From Klenkia brasiliensis (GTDB lineage Bacteria; Actinomycetota; Actinomycetes; Mycobacteriales; Geodermatophilaceae), in NCBI RefSeq assembly GCF_900100695.1, contig NZ_FNCF01000003.1, positions 124,001 to 188,000 on the forward strand: a DNA stretch of 64,000 bases, written 5' to 3'. The notes under the pieces were generated by a model. The model saw nothing but the letters and a program-made list of their open reading frames with translations. It was not told where the DNA came from and did no database searches. Shown here piece after piece: positions 8,206-16,714 of this stretch (within the stretch, counting starts at the first letter, position 1; each line of letters begins with the position of its first letter). Both the position numbers and the translations under genes were made by a program.

Positions 8206-9204
8206 ATGCGAGCAGTGCAGGTGCCGGCGGCCGAGGCCGACTTCGAGGTCGTGGAGCGGGACCGGCCGGAGCCCGGGCGCGGGCAGGTGCTGGTGCGGGT
8301 GACCGCCAACGGCGTGTGCCACAGCGACGCCTGGGCCCAGGGCGGCATGGCCAGCGAGTACCCGCGGGTGCCCGGCCACGAGGCGGCCGGGGTGGTGGAG
8401 GCGGTCGGCGAGGGCGTGGAGCAGTGGCAGCCGGGCACCCGGGTCGGCGTCGGCTGGTTCGGCGGCGCCTGCCACGTCTGCGACCCGTGCCGGCGCGGCG
8501 ACTTCATCTCCTGCCAGCGGATGGGCGTCACCGGCCTGAGCGCCGACGGCGGGTACGCCGACTACCTGGTCGCCCCCGCCGACGCGCTGGCCGCGATCCC
8601 GCAGGGCCTGTCCGACACCGACGCCGCCCCGCTGATGTGCGCCGGCGTCACCACCTTCCACGGCCTCCGCGAGAGCGGCGCCCGGATCGGTGACCTGGTC
8701 GCCGTCCTCGGCCTGGGCGGCCTGGGGCACCTGGGTGTGCAGTTCGCGTCCAAGCTGGGCTTCGAGACCGTGGCCATCGCGCGCGGCGCCGAGAAGGGCG
8801 AGTTCGCGCACCAGCTCGGCGCGCACCACTACCTCGACAGCACCGCCGTCGACGTCGGCGAGGAGCTGACCAAGCTCGGCGGGGCCAGCGCGGTGCTGGC
8901 CACGGTCACCGACGCGGCCGCGATGGCCGCGACCATCCCGGGTCTGGCGCCCCGCGGCCGGCTCGTCGTGCTCGGCGCCCCCGGCGAGCCGCTGTCGCTG
9001 CCCGCACCCGACCTCATCTCGGCCAGCCGGGTGGTCGCCGGGCACGCGTCGGGCACCGCGAAGGACTCCGAGGACACCCTGCGGGTGGCCGCCCGGCTCG
9101 GTGTCCGGCCGATGGTCGAGACCGCCCCGCTGGAGGAGGCCGCCACCGCGTTCCGCCGGATGATGGACGGCCAGGCCCGGTTCCGGATGGTGCTGACCAC
9201 CTGA
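8206..9204 (+). CDS. zinc-dependent alcohol dehydrogenase (MDR family)
   Basis: The product is 332 residues. It carries the catalytic zinc ligands in VCHSDAW (Cys), PGHEAAG (His-Glu) and MCAGVTTF (Cys), the structural four-cysteine lobe CHVCDPCRRGDFISC, and a Rossmann motif GLGGLGHLG for NAD(P). These match propanol-preferring or Rxn-type alcohol dehydrogenases that oxidise primary alcohols or reduce aldehydes. ATG 8206 follows GAGGAGCGTGCG, a good ribosome-binding site. The 3' end is followed within 9 bp by a large palindrome that may terminate transcription. Confidence 0.88.
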   Translation: MRAVQVPAAEADFEVVERDRPEPGRGQVLVRVTANGVCHSDAWAQGGMASEYPRVPGHEAAGVVEAVGEGVEQWQPGTRVGVGWFGGACHVCDPCRRGDFISCQRMGVTGLSADGGYADYLVAPADALAAIPQGLSDTDAAPLMCAGVTTFHGLRESGARIGDLVAVLGLGGLGHLGVQFASKLGFETVAIARGAEKGEFAHQLGAHHYLDSTAVDVGEELTKLGGASAVLATVTDAAAMAATIPGLAPRGRLVVLGAPGEPLSLPAPDLISASRVVAGHASGTAKDSEDTLRVAARLGVRPMVETAPLEEAATAFRRMMDGQARFRMVLTT

Positions 9205-9212
9205 GCCGGACC

Positions 9213-9279
9213 GATCATGCAGGACGACAACGGGGACACGCCGGCACGCGGCGTGTCTCCGTTGTCGTCCTGCATGATC
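9213..9279. repeat. large near-perfect palindrome (REP-like or terminator)
   Basis: Two 30-base arms (9213-9242 and 9250-9279), beginning GATCATGCAGGACGACAACG and its complement, pair with a single mismatch around a 7-base loop. It lies between the convergent alcohol dehydrogenase and VanZ genes, so it can act as a bidirectional terminator. Its length and exactness are more like a dispersed palindromic element than a simple terminator. Confidence 0.75.
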
Positions 9280-9772
9280 AGTGTCGCGAGGGAGCCCGGA
9301 CGGCCCGGCGCAGCGTCAGGCCGAGGACGGCGAGGCCCACCCCGGCCGCGGCGCCGAGGGTGTTCGACGACCAGTCGGTGGTGTCGCAGGCGCGGCCGAT
9401 GCCCGGGACCACCGCCTGCAGTGCCTCGACGGCCGCGGACAGGCCGGACCCGGCCAGCAGCACCGGCCACGGACAGCGGCTCGCGACGGTGGCCAGCAGC
9501 GTCGGCGGCACGAAGAGCAGCACGTTGGCCAGCAGCTCCACCCGGGTGAGGGTGGGCAGCGCCCACTGCACGGTGCAGCGCACGTCCTCGACCGTGCCCG
9601 GCCCGGGCGACAGGGTGAGCACGGCGACGGGGACCAGGGCGAGAGCCGCCAGCCACCAGGCCGCGCGCGGCCGGCCGGCCAGCCCGGCCGCGACGAGCGG
9701 GCCGGCGACGAGCAGGGTCACCAGCCCGGCCGTGGTCGCCCACGGGTGGTCGAGCAGCCAGTTGGTGATCAC
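9278..9772 (-). CDS. VanZ family membrane protein
   Basis: The 164-residue protein has four to five transmembrane segments and the VanZ landmarks: LSPG after TM2, a loop with RVELLANVLLFVPP, and CDTTDWSSNTLGAAAG near the C-terminus. VanZ-like proteins are named after the teicoplanin-resistance protein, but most are of unknown function. The GTG at 9772 gives a natural N-terminus (VITNWLLDHPW); an in-frame ATG at 9808 would add 12 residues. Its stop codon just touches the palindrome shared with the convergent dehydrogenase. Confidence 0.8.
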   Translation of the reverse strand: MITNWLLDHPWATTAGLVTLLVAGPLVAAGLAGRPRAAWWLAALALVPVAVLTLSPGPGTVEDVRCTVQWALPTLTRVELLANVLLFVPPTLLATVASRCPWPVLLAGSGLSAAVEALQAVVPGIGRACDTTDWSSNTLGAAAGVGLAVLGLTLRRAVRAPSRH

Positions 9773-9847
9773 GGCCCGAGCATGACGGAGCGGGCCCGCC
9801 CCGGGCATCCACCCGGGGTCGGACCCGCCTCGTCCTGCGGTCGCGGA

Positions 9848-9958
9848 TCAGTGCCCGTGGTCGCGCACCCTGCGCTTGGCGTAGGGGACGCCGACCTTGG
9901 ACAGGGCCTTGACCACGACCCAGCCGACGGCGGCGAGGGCGTTCTTCTTGGCGGCCAT
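9848..9958 (-). CDS. 36-residue basic small protein coupled to aquaporin
   Basis: The start codon overlaps the aquaporin stop codon as TGATG, so it should be translated by coupling. The sequence begins MAAKKNALAAVGWVVVKALS and ends in a basic tail with KRRVRD. It has one short hydrophobic helix flanked by positive charges, so it may be a small membrane-associated peptide. I recognise no family. The tight coupling argues that it is real. Confidence 0.5.
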   Translation of the reverse strand: MAAKKNALAAVGWVVVKALSKVGVPYAKRRVRDHGH

Positions 9959-10767
9959 CAGCGGGCACCTGCCTTCGTGGTGGGGTCGGGCGTGGCGACG
10001 GCTGCGGTGACGGAGTGGCCGGCGTCGGCACTCCACAGCACCCGGTGCAGCAGCGCACCGATCACCGCACCGACCAGCGGGACGACGATGAACAGCCAGA
10101 CCTGCGACAGCGCGGTCCCGCTGGAGATCAGCGCCGGGCCCAGCGAGCGGGCCGGGTTGACGGAGGTGCCGTCGACCGGGATGGCGACCAGGTGCGCCAC
10201 GACCAGGACCAGGCCGATCGGGATGCCGGCGACGGCGGCGTTGGAGCTGCGCGCGGTGGCGGCCAGCACGACCATCACCAGCAGGGCGGTGAAGACCAGC
10301 TCGACGGTGATCGCCGCGCCGATGCCGTAGCCGCCGGTGGACGCCTCGCCCCAGCCGTTGGCGCCGAGGCCATCGGTGGCCAGGTCGAAGGTCGGGTTCG
10401 CCGAGCGGAAGGCGTAGACCACGCCGGCGCCGGCCAGGCCACCCAGCAGCTGGGCGACGACGTAGGCACCGGCCGCGGCGGGCTCGATGCGCTTGGCGAT
10501 CAGTGCGCCGAGGGTGACGGCCGGGTTGACGTGGGCGCCGGAGACCGGACCGATGGTGTAGGCCAGGACCAGCAGGCTCAGGCCGAAGGCGAGGGCGATG
10601 CCGACGGTGCCGGTCTCGGGAGCGGCGACCGCGGTGCCGACACCGCCGATCACCAGCAGGGCGGTGCCCAGGAACTCCGCGAGCGCCCGGATGGGCAGCG
10701 GCGGCTGCGCCGGTGCCGGCGCCGGAGCGGCGGGGGTGGTTCGGGGCGTGCGGGCGGCGGTGGCCAT
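9958..10767 (-). CDS. aqpZ: MIP family channel (aquaporin)
   Basis: The 269-residue protein has six transmembrane segments and both NPA boxes: SGAHVNPAVT after TM2 and GTSVNPARS after TM5, the latter with the Arg of the selectivity filter. The segment preceding the second box (IPVDGTSVNPARSLGP) resembles aquaporin Z, so water conduction is the likely role, although glycerol or other small solutes cannot be excluded. An Ala/Pro-rich N-terminal extension of about 30 residues precedes TM1. ATG 10767 is preceded by AGAAGAGGAGCC, a strong ribosome-binding site; the upstream in-frame ATG at 10791 lacks one. Confidence 0.88.
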   Translation of the reverse strand: MATAARTPRTTPAAPAPAPAQPPLPIRALAEFLGTALLVIGGVGTAVAAPETGTVGIALAFGLSLLVLAYTIGPVSGAHVNPAVTLGALIAKRIEPAAAGAYVVAQLLGGLAGAGVVYAFRSANPTFDLATDGLGANGWGEASTGGYGIGAAITVELVFTALLVMVVLAATARSSNAAVAGIPIGLVLVVAHLVAIPVDGTSVNPARSLGPALISSGTALSQVWLFIVVPLVGAVIGALLHRVLWSADAGHSVTAAVATPDPTTKAGAR

Positions 10768-10940
10768 GGCTCCTCTTCTCGGGGCGGACATTGGTTGCGG
10801 GCCACCATGTGACCACCCACGTAACGCCGTAAACCTTCGACCCCCGATCTCCCCGGCACCTTCCCGGCACGCCGCCCGGGCGGCGTAGTCTCGAGTTCGG
10901 GTGAGCCACTCCCGCGCCGTCGTCGGCAGGAGGGGTGGTC

Positions 10941-11924
10941 GTGCGCGCGGTCGTGCACCGGACGTCGTTCGTCTCGCGCGACGAGGACGAGGTGACCGGC
11001 TTCATCGGCCGGGTCTACGCCGAGCACCGCTCCCGCTTCGCCCCCGTGACCCGTGGGGCCACGTTCTCCGCGCTGACGCACGACGCCCTGGTGGACGACG
11101 CGCCGGCCGTGGGCGCGGACCGCCTGCGCACCAGCATCGACTACACCGGCACCAGCGAGGCCGGGTTCACCGACTACGTCTTCTTCGTCGTCCACGCCGG
11201 CAGCGTGCAGATGGGCAACGCCGGCGCGGTCACCACAGCCGTCAGCGGCGACACCGCCTTCTACCCCCTGCACGTCGCGGTCGACTTCGACATGCAGCAC
11301 TACGACGTGACGACCCTGCGGCTGCCCGCCCACCGCCTGGACCAGGTCGCGGAGGAGGCGGCCGGCGTCCCGCTCGGCGGGCTGCGCTTCCACGACGTCG
11401 TGCCGGTGTCCGCAGCGGCGAAGCGGCGGTGGCGGTCCCTGGTCGAGCTGGTCAGCGGTGCGCTGGCCGACCGGCACGGCCCGCCCACCTCACCGCTGCT
11501 GGCCGAGGAGATGGCCCGCACCGCTGCGGTGGCCGCCCTGCACACCTTCCCGAACACCGCCCTGACGCGCCAGCACGTGCCCGGCGCCGGCCAGGTGGCC
11601 CCCGCCGCGGTCCGCCGGGCGGTGGCGCACATCGAGGCCCACGCCGACCGGCCCCTGACGCTGACCGGGATCGCCGAGGCCGCCGGCACCGGCGCACGGG
11701 CCCTGCAGCAGGGGTTCCGCCGCCACCTCGGCACCACCCCGCTCGGGTACCTGCGCCGGGTCCGCCTGGAACGGGCCCACCGCGACCTGCAGCAGGCCGA
11801 CCCCGCCGGCCCGGACGGCGTCGCCGGCATCGCCGCGCGGTGGGGTTTCCGCGACCCCGGCCGGTTCGCCACCGCCTACCGGGCCGCCTACGGCCGCTCA
11901 CCCGCTGCGACCCTGCTGGACTGA
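10941..11924 (+). CDS. AraC family transcriptional regulator
   Basis: The 327-residue protein has an N-terminal AraC-binding-like sensor domain (residues 1-190) and a C-terminal double helix-turn-helix (from VRRAVAHIEAHADRP to the end), with FRRHLGTTPLGYLRRVRLERAH and WGFRDPGRFATAYRAAYGRSP as landmarks. The ligand is unknown. The GTG at 10941 is seven bases after AGGAGG and is preferred over GTG 10935, which would be too close. The next gene, one base after the stop codon, is a second AraC regulator with a closely similar C-terminus. Confidence 0.88.
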   Translation: MRAVVHRTSFVSRDEDEVTGFIGRVYAEHRSRFAPVTRGATFSALTHDALVDDAPAVGADRLRTSIDYTGTSEAGFTDYVFFVVHAGSVQMGNAGAVTTAVSGDTAFYPLHVAVDFDMQHYDVTTLRLPAHRLDQVAEEAAGVPLGGLRFHDVVPVSAAAKRRWRSLVELVSGALADRHGPPTSPLLAEEMARTAAVAALHTFPNTALTRQHVPGAGQVAPAAVRRAVAHIEAHADRPLTLTGIAEAAGTGARALQQGFRRHLGTTPLGYLRRVRLERAHRDLQQADPAGPDGVAGIAARWGFRDPGRFATAYRAAYGRSPAATLLD

Positions 11925-11925
11925 C

Positions 11926-12870
11926 GTGCACCAGCCCGTCCGGAGCCGCCTGACCACCGACGACCCGGCGCGCGCCGCCGAGCACCTGGCGCTGGCCCAC
12001 CCCGGCCACCGGCTCCGCCCGGGCAGCGCCGGCGGGCCGGCGGGCTTCGCGTACGAACGCACCGAGGCCTGCGGGGTCCGGCTCGACCGGCTGCGCCTCG
12101 GGGCGCCGGCCCGGTGGACCGCTGCGCCGACCGGGTCCCTGCTGGTGGTCCGGGTCGAGGCCGGGCAGGTGCTCTCGACGACGCAGGGCGCAGCGCGCCG
12201 GCTCGCCGCCGGCGACGTCTGGCTGCTCGCCCACCCGGACGCCGGGGCGGTCACCGAGCTGAGCGGGGACGTCGCGCTCTCCCTCGTCCCCCTCGACCCG
12301 GCGGTGCTGCACCAGCTCGACGCACCGGCCGGCACCGCGGACCTGCGGCTCACCGCGCTGCCGGCACCCGGCGCCCACCGCTGGGTGCGGACCGTCGAGC
12401 ACGCCCGGTCGCTGCTGGACCCCACCGGCGACGGCGGCCCCGGGCCGCTGGTGCTCGACGCCTGCCGCCGGCTCCTCGCCGCGACCGCGCTGGAGCTCCT
12501 CGCCCCCGGTCGCGCCCCGGCCGCCGGACCCGGCGGGGCGGGTCCCTGGCCGACGCCGCTGCAGCGCGCGGTGGCCCACATCGACGCCTCCGCCGACCTG
12601 GAGACCACCCTGGACGACATCGCCGCAGCGGCCGGGGTCAGCGCCCGGGCGCTGCAGTTGGCCTTCCGCAGGCACCTGCGCACCACCCCGCTGGGGCACC
12701 TGCGCCGGGTCCGCCTCGGCCGGGCCCACCGCGACCTGCTCGCCGCCGACCCCTCCCTCGACACCGTCGCCCGGGTCGCCGGTCGCTGGGGCTTCACCGA
12801 CGCCGGCCGCTTCGCCCGGGCCTACCAGGAGGTCTACGGCCAACCGCCCAGCCGCACCCTGCACAGCTGA
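11926..12870 (+). CDS. AraC family transcriptional regulator (tandem paralogue)
   Basis: The 314-residue product has a divergent N-terminal domain and a C-terminal AraC HTH domain, with LQRAVAHIDASADLE, FRRHLRTTPLGHLRRVRLGRAH and WGFTDAGRFARAYQEVYGQPP. This C-terminal half is strongly similar to that of the preceding gene, indicating tandem duplication followed by sensor divergence. The GTG at 11926 starts one base after the previous stop, so the two are almost certainly co-transcribed. The target genes are not evident; the downstream signalling phosphatase has its own leader. Confidence 0.87.
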   Translation: MHQPVRSRLTTDDPARAAEHLALAHPGHRLRPGSAGGPAGFAYERTEACGVRLDRLRLGAPARWTAAPTGSLLVVRVEAGQVLSTTQGAARRLAAGDVWLLAHPDAGAVTELSGDVALSLVPLDPAVLHQLDAPAGTADLRLTALPAPGAHRWVRTVEHARSLLDPTGDGGPGPLVLDACRRLLAATALELLAPGRAPAAGPGGAGPWPTPLQRAVAHIDASADLETTLDDIAAAAGVSARALQLAFRRHLRTTPLGHLRRVRLGRAHRDLLAADPSLDTVARVAGRWGFTDAGRFARAYQEVYGQPPSRTLHS

Positions 12871-12990
12871 GGCGGCTGTCCCCGGGGGTGCCGTTAGGGT
12901 GGCGCCCGCCCGGGATCGGCGACCGCGCTCGGCGCGGGCGCGCAGCTCGTAGCCCTCGAGCGACGGACCCGGCCGACCAGGGAGACCACT

Positions 12991-15096
12991 GTGCCCGCCG
13001 ACGAGCCCGGGGTCCGCGACCCCGTCGACGACCGCCGTCCGCCGACGGCGGCCGCCGAGCTCGCCCTGGCCGTGGCGGCCGGGGGCGTGGGCGTCTTCGA
13101 CTGGGACCTCACCAGTGACGCGATGTCGTGGAACCCGGCCCTGCAGGAGATGTTCGGGTACACGGCGGCGGACTTCCGGCCCACCACCGAGTCCTTCTTC
13201 CGCCGGCTGCACCCCGAGGACCGCGACCGGGTGACCCGGGCGGTGGACGCCGCCGTCCGCGCGCGCGGACGGTTCGTCGCCGAGTACCGGGTCGTGCTCC
13301 CCGACGGGCGGACCCGGTGGGTGCAGGGCCGCGGCCGGGTGCTCGCCGACGGCACCGGCGCGCCCGTCCGGTTCGTCGGCACCGCCTACGACACCACCGA
13401 GGTGCACACCGACGACGTCCGCACCGGCCGCCTGCTGGCCACGATGCCGTGGGGCTTCGTCGTGCTGGACCACGACTGGCGGTTCACCGTGGTCAACCCC
13501 GCCGCGGAGGCGCTGCTGCGGCAGCCGGCCGACCAGCTGGTGGGCCGGACCGTCTGGGAGGCGTTCCCCGCCGTGCTCGGCGGGGAGCTGGAGACCGCGT
13601 TCCGCACCGCGGTCTCGACCCAGCAGGCGCAGACCCTGACCGCGCACCACCCGGCACCGGTGGACATCTGGTTCGACGTCTCCTGCTGGCCGTCGCCCGA
13701 GGGGCTCACCCTGTTCTTCGCCGACGCGACCGAGCGCGCCCTCGCCGACCGGCGAGCCGCGGCCACCGCCGGGCGGCTCGCCCTGCTGGCCGAGGTCGCC
13801 GACGCGCTGGTCACCACCCCTGACGTCGCCGACGTGCTCGACGCCCTGCCCCGGCTGCTCGTCCCCCTCACCGCCGACGCCTGCATCGTCACCGTCCTGG
13901 GCCCCGACGGCCGGGCGCGGGACGTGAGCTCCTGGCACGCCGACCCCGACAAGCGCGCCGACCTGGCCGGGTACGCCACCACCCGGCTGGTCGACCTGCC
14001 CGGCACCACCCCGTTCGCGCAGGTGGTGCACACCGGGGTGCTGCGGCACGTCACCGCGGAGCAGATCGCCGCCCTCCCCCTGCACCCGACGGCCCGGGCG
14101 CTCCTGGACAGCCTCGGCCCGGTCCGGGCGTCGATCGTCCCGCTGCGCACCCACGGCCGCGTGCTGGGGGCCCTCACCCTGCTCAGCGCCGCCGACCGCC
14201 CCCGCGACCCCGACACCGAGCGGGTGGTGGTGGACATCGCCGACCGCGTCGCGACGGCCCTCGACGCCGACCGGCTGCGCCGGGCGCGGGCGCAGCTGAC
14301 CGAGGACCTGCAGCGCAGCCTGCTCACCGCCCCGCCCGAGCCCGACCACGCCGAGGTCGTCGTCCGCTACCAGCCGGCCGCCGAGGCCGCCCGGGTGGGC
14401 GGTGACTGGTACGACGCCTTCCTGCAGCCCGACGGCACCACGATGGTGGTGATCGGGGACGTCGTCGGGCACGACACCGCCGCGGCCGCGGCGATGGGGC
14501 AGCTGCGCGGACTGCTGCGCGGGATCGCGACCTACTCCGACGGCGGCCCGGCCGAGGTGCTGCGCGGCCTGGACGCCGCCGTGGAGGTGCTGCAGGTCGG
14601 GGCGCTGGCCACCGCGGCGGTCGCCCGGTTCGAGCAGACCGCCGACGAGGTGGAGCTCGGGGTGACCCGGGTGGTCTGGTCCAACGCCGGCCACCCGCCG
14701 CCGCTGGTGCTGCACCCCGACGGCCGGGTGGAGCTCCTCGAGCGCCGGCCGGAGCTCATGCTCGGGGTGGACCCCACCGCGCGGCGCACCGAGCACGTCG
14801 CGGTGCTGGAGCGGGGGTCGACGGTGCTGCTGCACACCGACGGGCTCGTCGAGCGGCGCGGCGCCGACCTCGACGAGGGGACGGTCCGGCTGACCGCGGC
14901 CGTCGCCCGGCTCGGGCACCTCCCGCTGTCGCGGCTGTGCGACGGCCTGCTGCGCGAGCTCGTCGACGGCCGGCCGGAGGACGACATCGCGCTGGTCGCC
15001 GTCCGCCTGCACCGGCAGGACCGGCCCCGCCCGGCCGAGGCCGGACCCCGCGTCGTCCCGCCGGGTGTGCCCGCACCGGCCCACCCGGCGCAGTGA
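12991..15096 (+). CDS. PAS-PAS-GAF-SpoIIE serine phosphatase
   Basis: The 701-residue protein has a first PAS domain (about residues 25-135, FDWDLTSDAMSWNPALQEMFGY type), a second PAS (about 148-250), a GAF domain (about 265-430) and a C-terminal PP2C-like SpoIIE/RsbU phosphatase (about 450-670). The phosphatase metal-binding motifs are intact: GGDWYDAF, IGDVVGHD and PEDDIALVAV. Proteins of this architecture dephosphorylate anti-sigma-factor antagonists in actinobacterial general stress signalling, switched by ligand, redox or light sensing in the PAS/GAF part. No antagonist or anti-sigma gene is adjacent. GTG 12991 follows CAGGGAG; a TAGGGT hexamer lies about 90 bp upstream. Confidence 0.9.
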   Translation: MPADEPGVRDPVDDRRPPTAAAELALAVAAGGVGVFDWDLTSDAMSWNPALQEMFGYTAADFRPTTESFFRRLHPEDRDRVTRAVDAAVRARGRFVAEYRVVLPDGRTRWVQGRGRVLADGTGAPVRFVGTAYDTTEVHTDDVRTGRLLATMPWGFVVLDHDWRFTVVNPAAEALLRQPADQLVGRTVWEAFPAVLGGELETAFRTAVSTQQAQTLTAHHPAPVDIWFDVSCWPSPEGLTLFFADATERALADRRAAATAGRLALLAEVADALVTTPDVADVLDALPRLLVPLTADACIVTVLGPDGRARDVSSWHADPDKRADLAGYATTRLVDLPGTTPFAQVVHTGVLRHVTAEQIAALPLHPTARALLDSLGPVRASIVPLRTHGRVLGALTLLSAADRPRDPDTERVVVDIADRVATALDADRLRRARAQLTEDLQRSLLTAPPEPDHAEVVVRYQPAAEAARVGGDWYDAFLQPDGTTMVVIGDVVGHDTAAAAAMGQLRGLLRGIATYSDGGPAEVLRGLDAAVEVLQVGALATAAVARFEQTADEVELGVTRVVWSNAGHPPPLVLHPDGRVELLERRPELMLGVDPTARRTEHVAVLERGSTVLLHTDGLVERRGADLDEGTVRLTAAVARLGHLPLSRLCDGLLRELVDGRPEDDIALVAVRLHRQDRPRPAEAGPRVVPPGVPAPAHPAQ

Positions 15097-15106
15097 GCGC
15101 GCCGGC

Positions 15107-15913
15107 TCAGGTCTGGCAGCGCGGGCACCACCAGGTGTGCCGCACCCCCGGCTCGTTCGGGATCTCCGGGCTGAACTGCAGCTTCGTGCCGCAGCGACGG
15201 CACGGCTCGCCGGTGCGGCCGTAGACGTAGTACCGCTCGCCGGGCCGGGTGTTGCCGGTGGTGACCCGCCCGGGCCCGCCGGGCTTCACCGCGAAGCGCA
15301 TCGCGCGCACCGCCAGCCGGACCAGCGGCTCGACCTCGACCCGGCCGACCGGGGTGAAGGGCAGGTGGCCGCGCAGGAACGCCAGCTCGTTGACCCACAC
15401 GTTGCCCAGCCCGAGCACCAGCCGCTGGTCCAGCAGCGCCGACACCAGCGGCCGGTCGGGCTGGGCCTCCAGGTTCGCGGTCGCCTCGGTGATGACCTCC
15501 AGCGCCGGCCGGGTGTCGTCGAGCAGGTCCGGGCCCAGGTGCCCGACGACGGTGTGCTCGGCCTCGGTGGGCAGCAGCTCGACCACCGGCAGCCGCAGCC
15601 CGATCGCGGTGGGCCCGCTGGTGGCCAGCACCAGCCGGGCGTCGCCCATCATCCGGCGCGGCAGCAGCTTGCCGTGCCCGACGATGCTCCACTCGCCGTC
15701 CATCTCCAGGTGGGTGTGCAGCGTGACCGCCCGCCCGGCGTGGTCGAAGCGGGTGAGCATGTGCTTGCCCCGCGGGACCAGCGACAGCACCCGGGCCCCG
15801 GACAGGTCGGCGGTGGCGAAGCGGGGCACGCGGAAGTCGCTGCTCTCGACCTCGGTGCCGACGAGGGACTGCATGCGGCGCGCGAGCCGGTAGATCGTGT
15901 CACCTTCGGGCAT
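15107..15913 (-). CDS. nei2: Fpg/Nei family DNA glycosylase (Nei2-like)
   Basis: The 268-residue protein begins MPEGDTIYR, giving the catalytic Pro2-Glu3 of the Fpg/Nei family, with GD typical of endonuclease VIII proteins. It contains the helix-two-turn-helix segment (LGLGNVWVNELAFLRG) and a C-terminal zinc finger CRRCGTKLQF...CPRC. It excises oxidised pyrimidines and cleaves the AP site. The gene converges with the phosphatase gene, leaving ten bases between stop codons. It starts at ATG 15913. Confidence 0.92.
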   Translation of the reverse strand: MPEGDTIYRLARRMQSLVGTEVESSDFRVPRFATADLSGARVLSLVPRGKHMLTRFDHAGRAVTLHTHLEMDGEWSIVGHGKLLPRRMMGDARLVLATSGPTAIGLRLPVVELLPTEAEHTVVGHLGPDLLDDTRPALEVITEATANLEAQPDRPLVSALLDQRLVLGLGNVWVNELAFLRGHLPFTPVGRVEVEPLVRLAVRAMRFAVKPGGPGRVTTGNTRPGERYYVYGRTGEPCRRCGTKLQFSPEIPNEPGVRHTWWCPRCQT

Positions 15914-15934
15914 GAGGGCCCCACCGTAACCACC

Positions 15935-16630
15935 TCACCGGTGGGTCGCCGGGGTGTCGCCGTGCCGGGCGGCCGGCGTGCGCTCGACCAGCCCGGCGAG
16001 CCGGGCCAGCAGCGCCGACGCGGCGCGCGCCCCGGGCAGGCCGGCACGGGCGTCGAGGTGGTCGCGCCCGCGATCCAGCACCGACAGCGGCAGCCCGGAC
16101 AGCGCGTTGCCGGGGGGACGGCGGGCCACCGTCGGGTGCGGCCGGGTCGGGGACACCCGGGCGACGACCGCCCACGCCCACCCCAGCCGGCGCAGCGCCC
16201 GGTCGTCCAGGCGCTCCCGCAACCGGGGGAAGAGCTCGTCCTCCTCGTCGCGGACGTCCTCGCGCAGCACCGTCACCAGCCGGTCCAGCAGCGCCGTCCG
16301 GCGGGGGTCGTCGTCCGGGGTGCGCTCGAGCTCGGCGATCAGGTCGTTGACCTCCTGGTGCTCGCGCTCCACCTGGGTGGTCAGCTCCGCGCCGTCGGGC
16401 AGCACCCGGCGCAGCACCGGCCACAGCACGACCTCCTCGGCGAAGGCGTGGCTGAAGACCAGCCGGTCGACCCGCCGCAGCACCGCGCGCTGCGCGTCCC
16501 CGGTCGTGCCGTCGAGCTCGTGCAGCAGCTGGTCCAGCCGGGTGTGGTCGGCGATCTGCCGGACCAGCACGCTGCGGCGGCCGCCCAGCTCGGTCGCGGG
16601 GCGGTCGGCGATGGTGGACGGATGGGTCAC
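15935..16630 (-). CDS. hemerythrin HHE domain protein
   Basis: The 231-residue protein carries hemerythrin-like helices: IADHTRLDQLLHEL, VFSHAFAEEVVLWPVL, EREHQEVNDLI and VRDEEDELFPRL, which supply most of the His/Glu ligands of a di-iron centre. The fourth helix has DEEDELFP where HxxxE is often seen, as in many actinobacterial members. The C-terminal 80 residues are low-complexity and unrecognised. Likely roles are oxygen or NO sensing or iron handling. GTG 16630 follows GAGGAGCCACC, a clear ribosome-binding site. Confidence 0.82.
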   Translation of the reverse strand: MTHPSTIADRPATELGGRRSVLVRQIADHTRLDQLLHELDGTTGDAQRAVLRRVDRLVFSHAFAEEVVLWPVLRRVLPDGAELTTQVEREHQEVNDLIAELERTPDDDPRRTALLDRLVTVLREDVRDEEDELFPRLRERLDDRALRRLGWAWAVVARVSPTRPHPTVARRPPGNALSGLPLSVLDRGRDHLDARAGLPGARAASALLARLAGLVERTPAARHGDTPATHR

Positions 16631-16714
16631 GGTGGCTCCTCGGACGGCGCGTCGGCCGCCGGCTGGACCGCCCGCACCCTGCCCGCTGCGCCCCCCGGCC
16701 AACCACCCGGGCCC

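Noticed and set aside
10806-10829. GlnR-like box upstream of the aquaporin gene
   Set aside because: GTGAC and GTAAC are present, but seven rather than six bases separate them.
11452-15084. Very long open frames opposite the phosphatase and other genes (for example 1210 codons on the minus strand)
   Set aside because: They are shadow frames that arise from high GC content, are low-complexity (Arg/Gly/Pro/Ala-rich) and lie antisense to clear genes.
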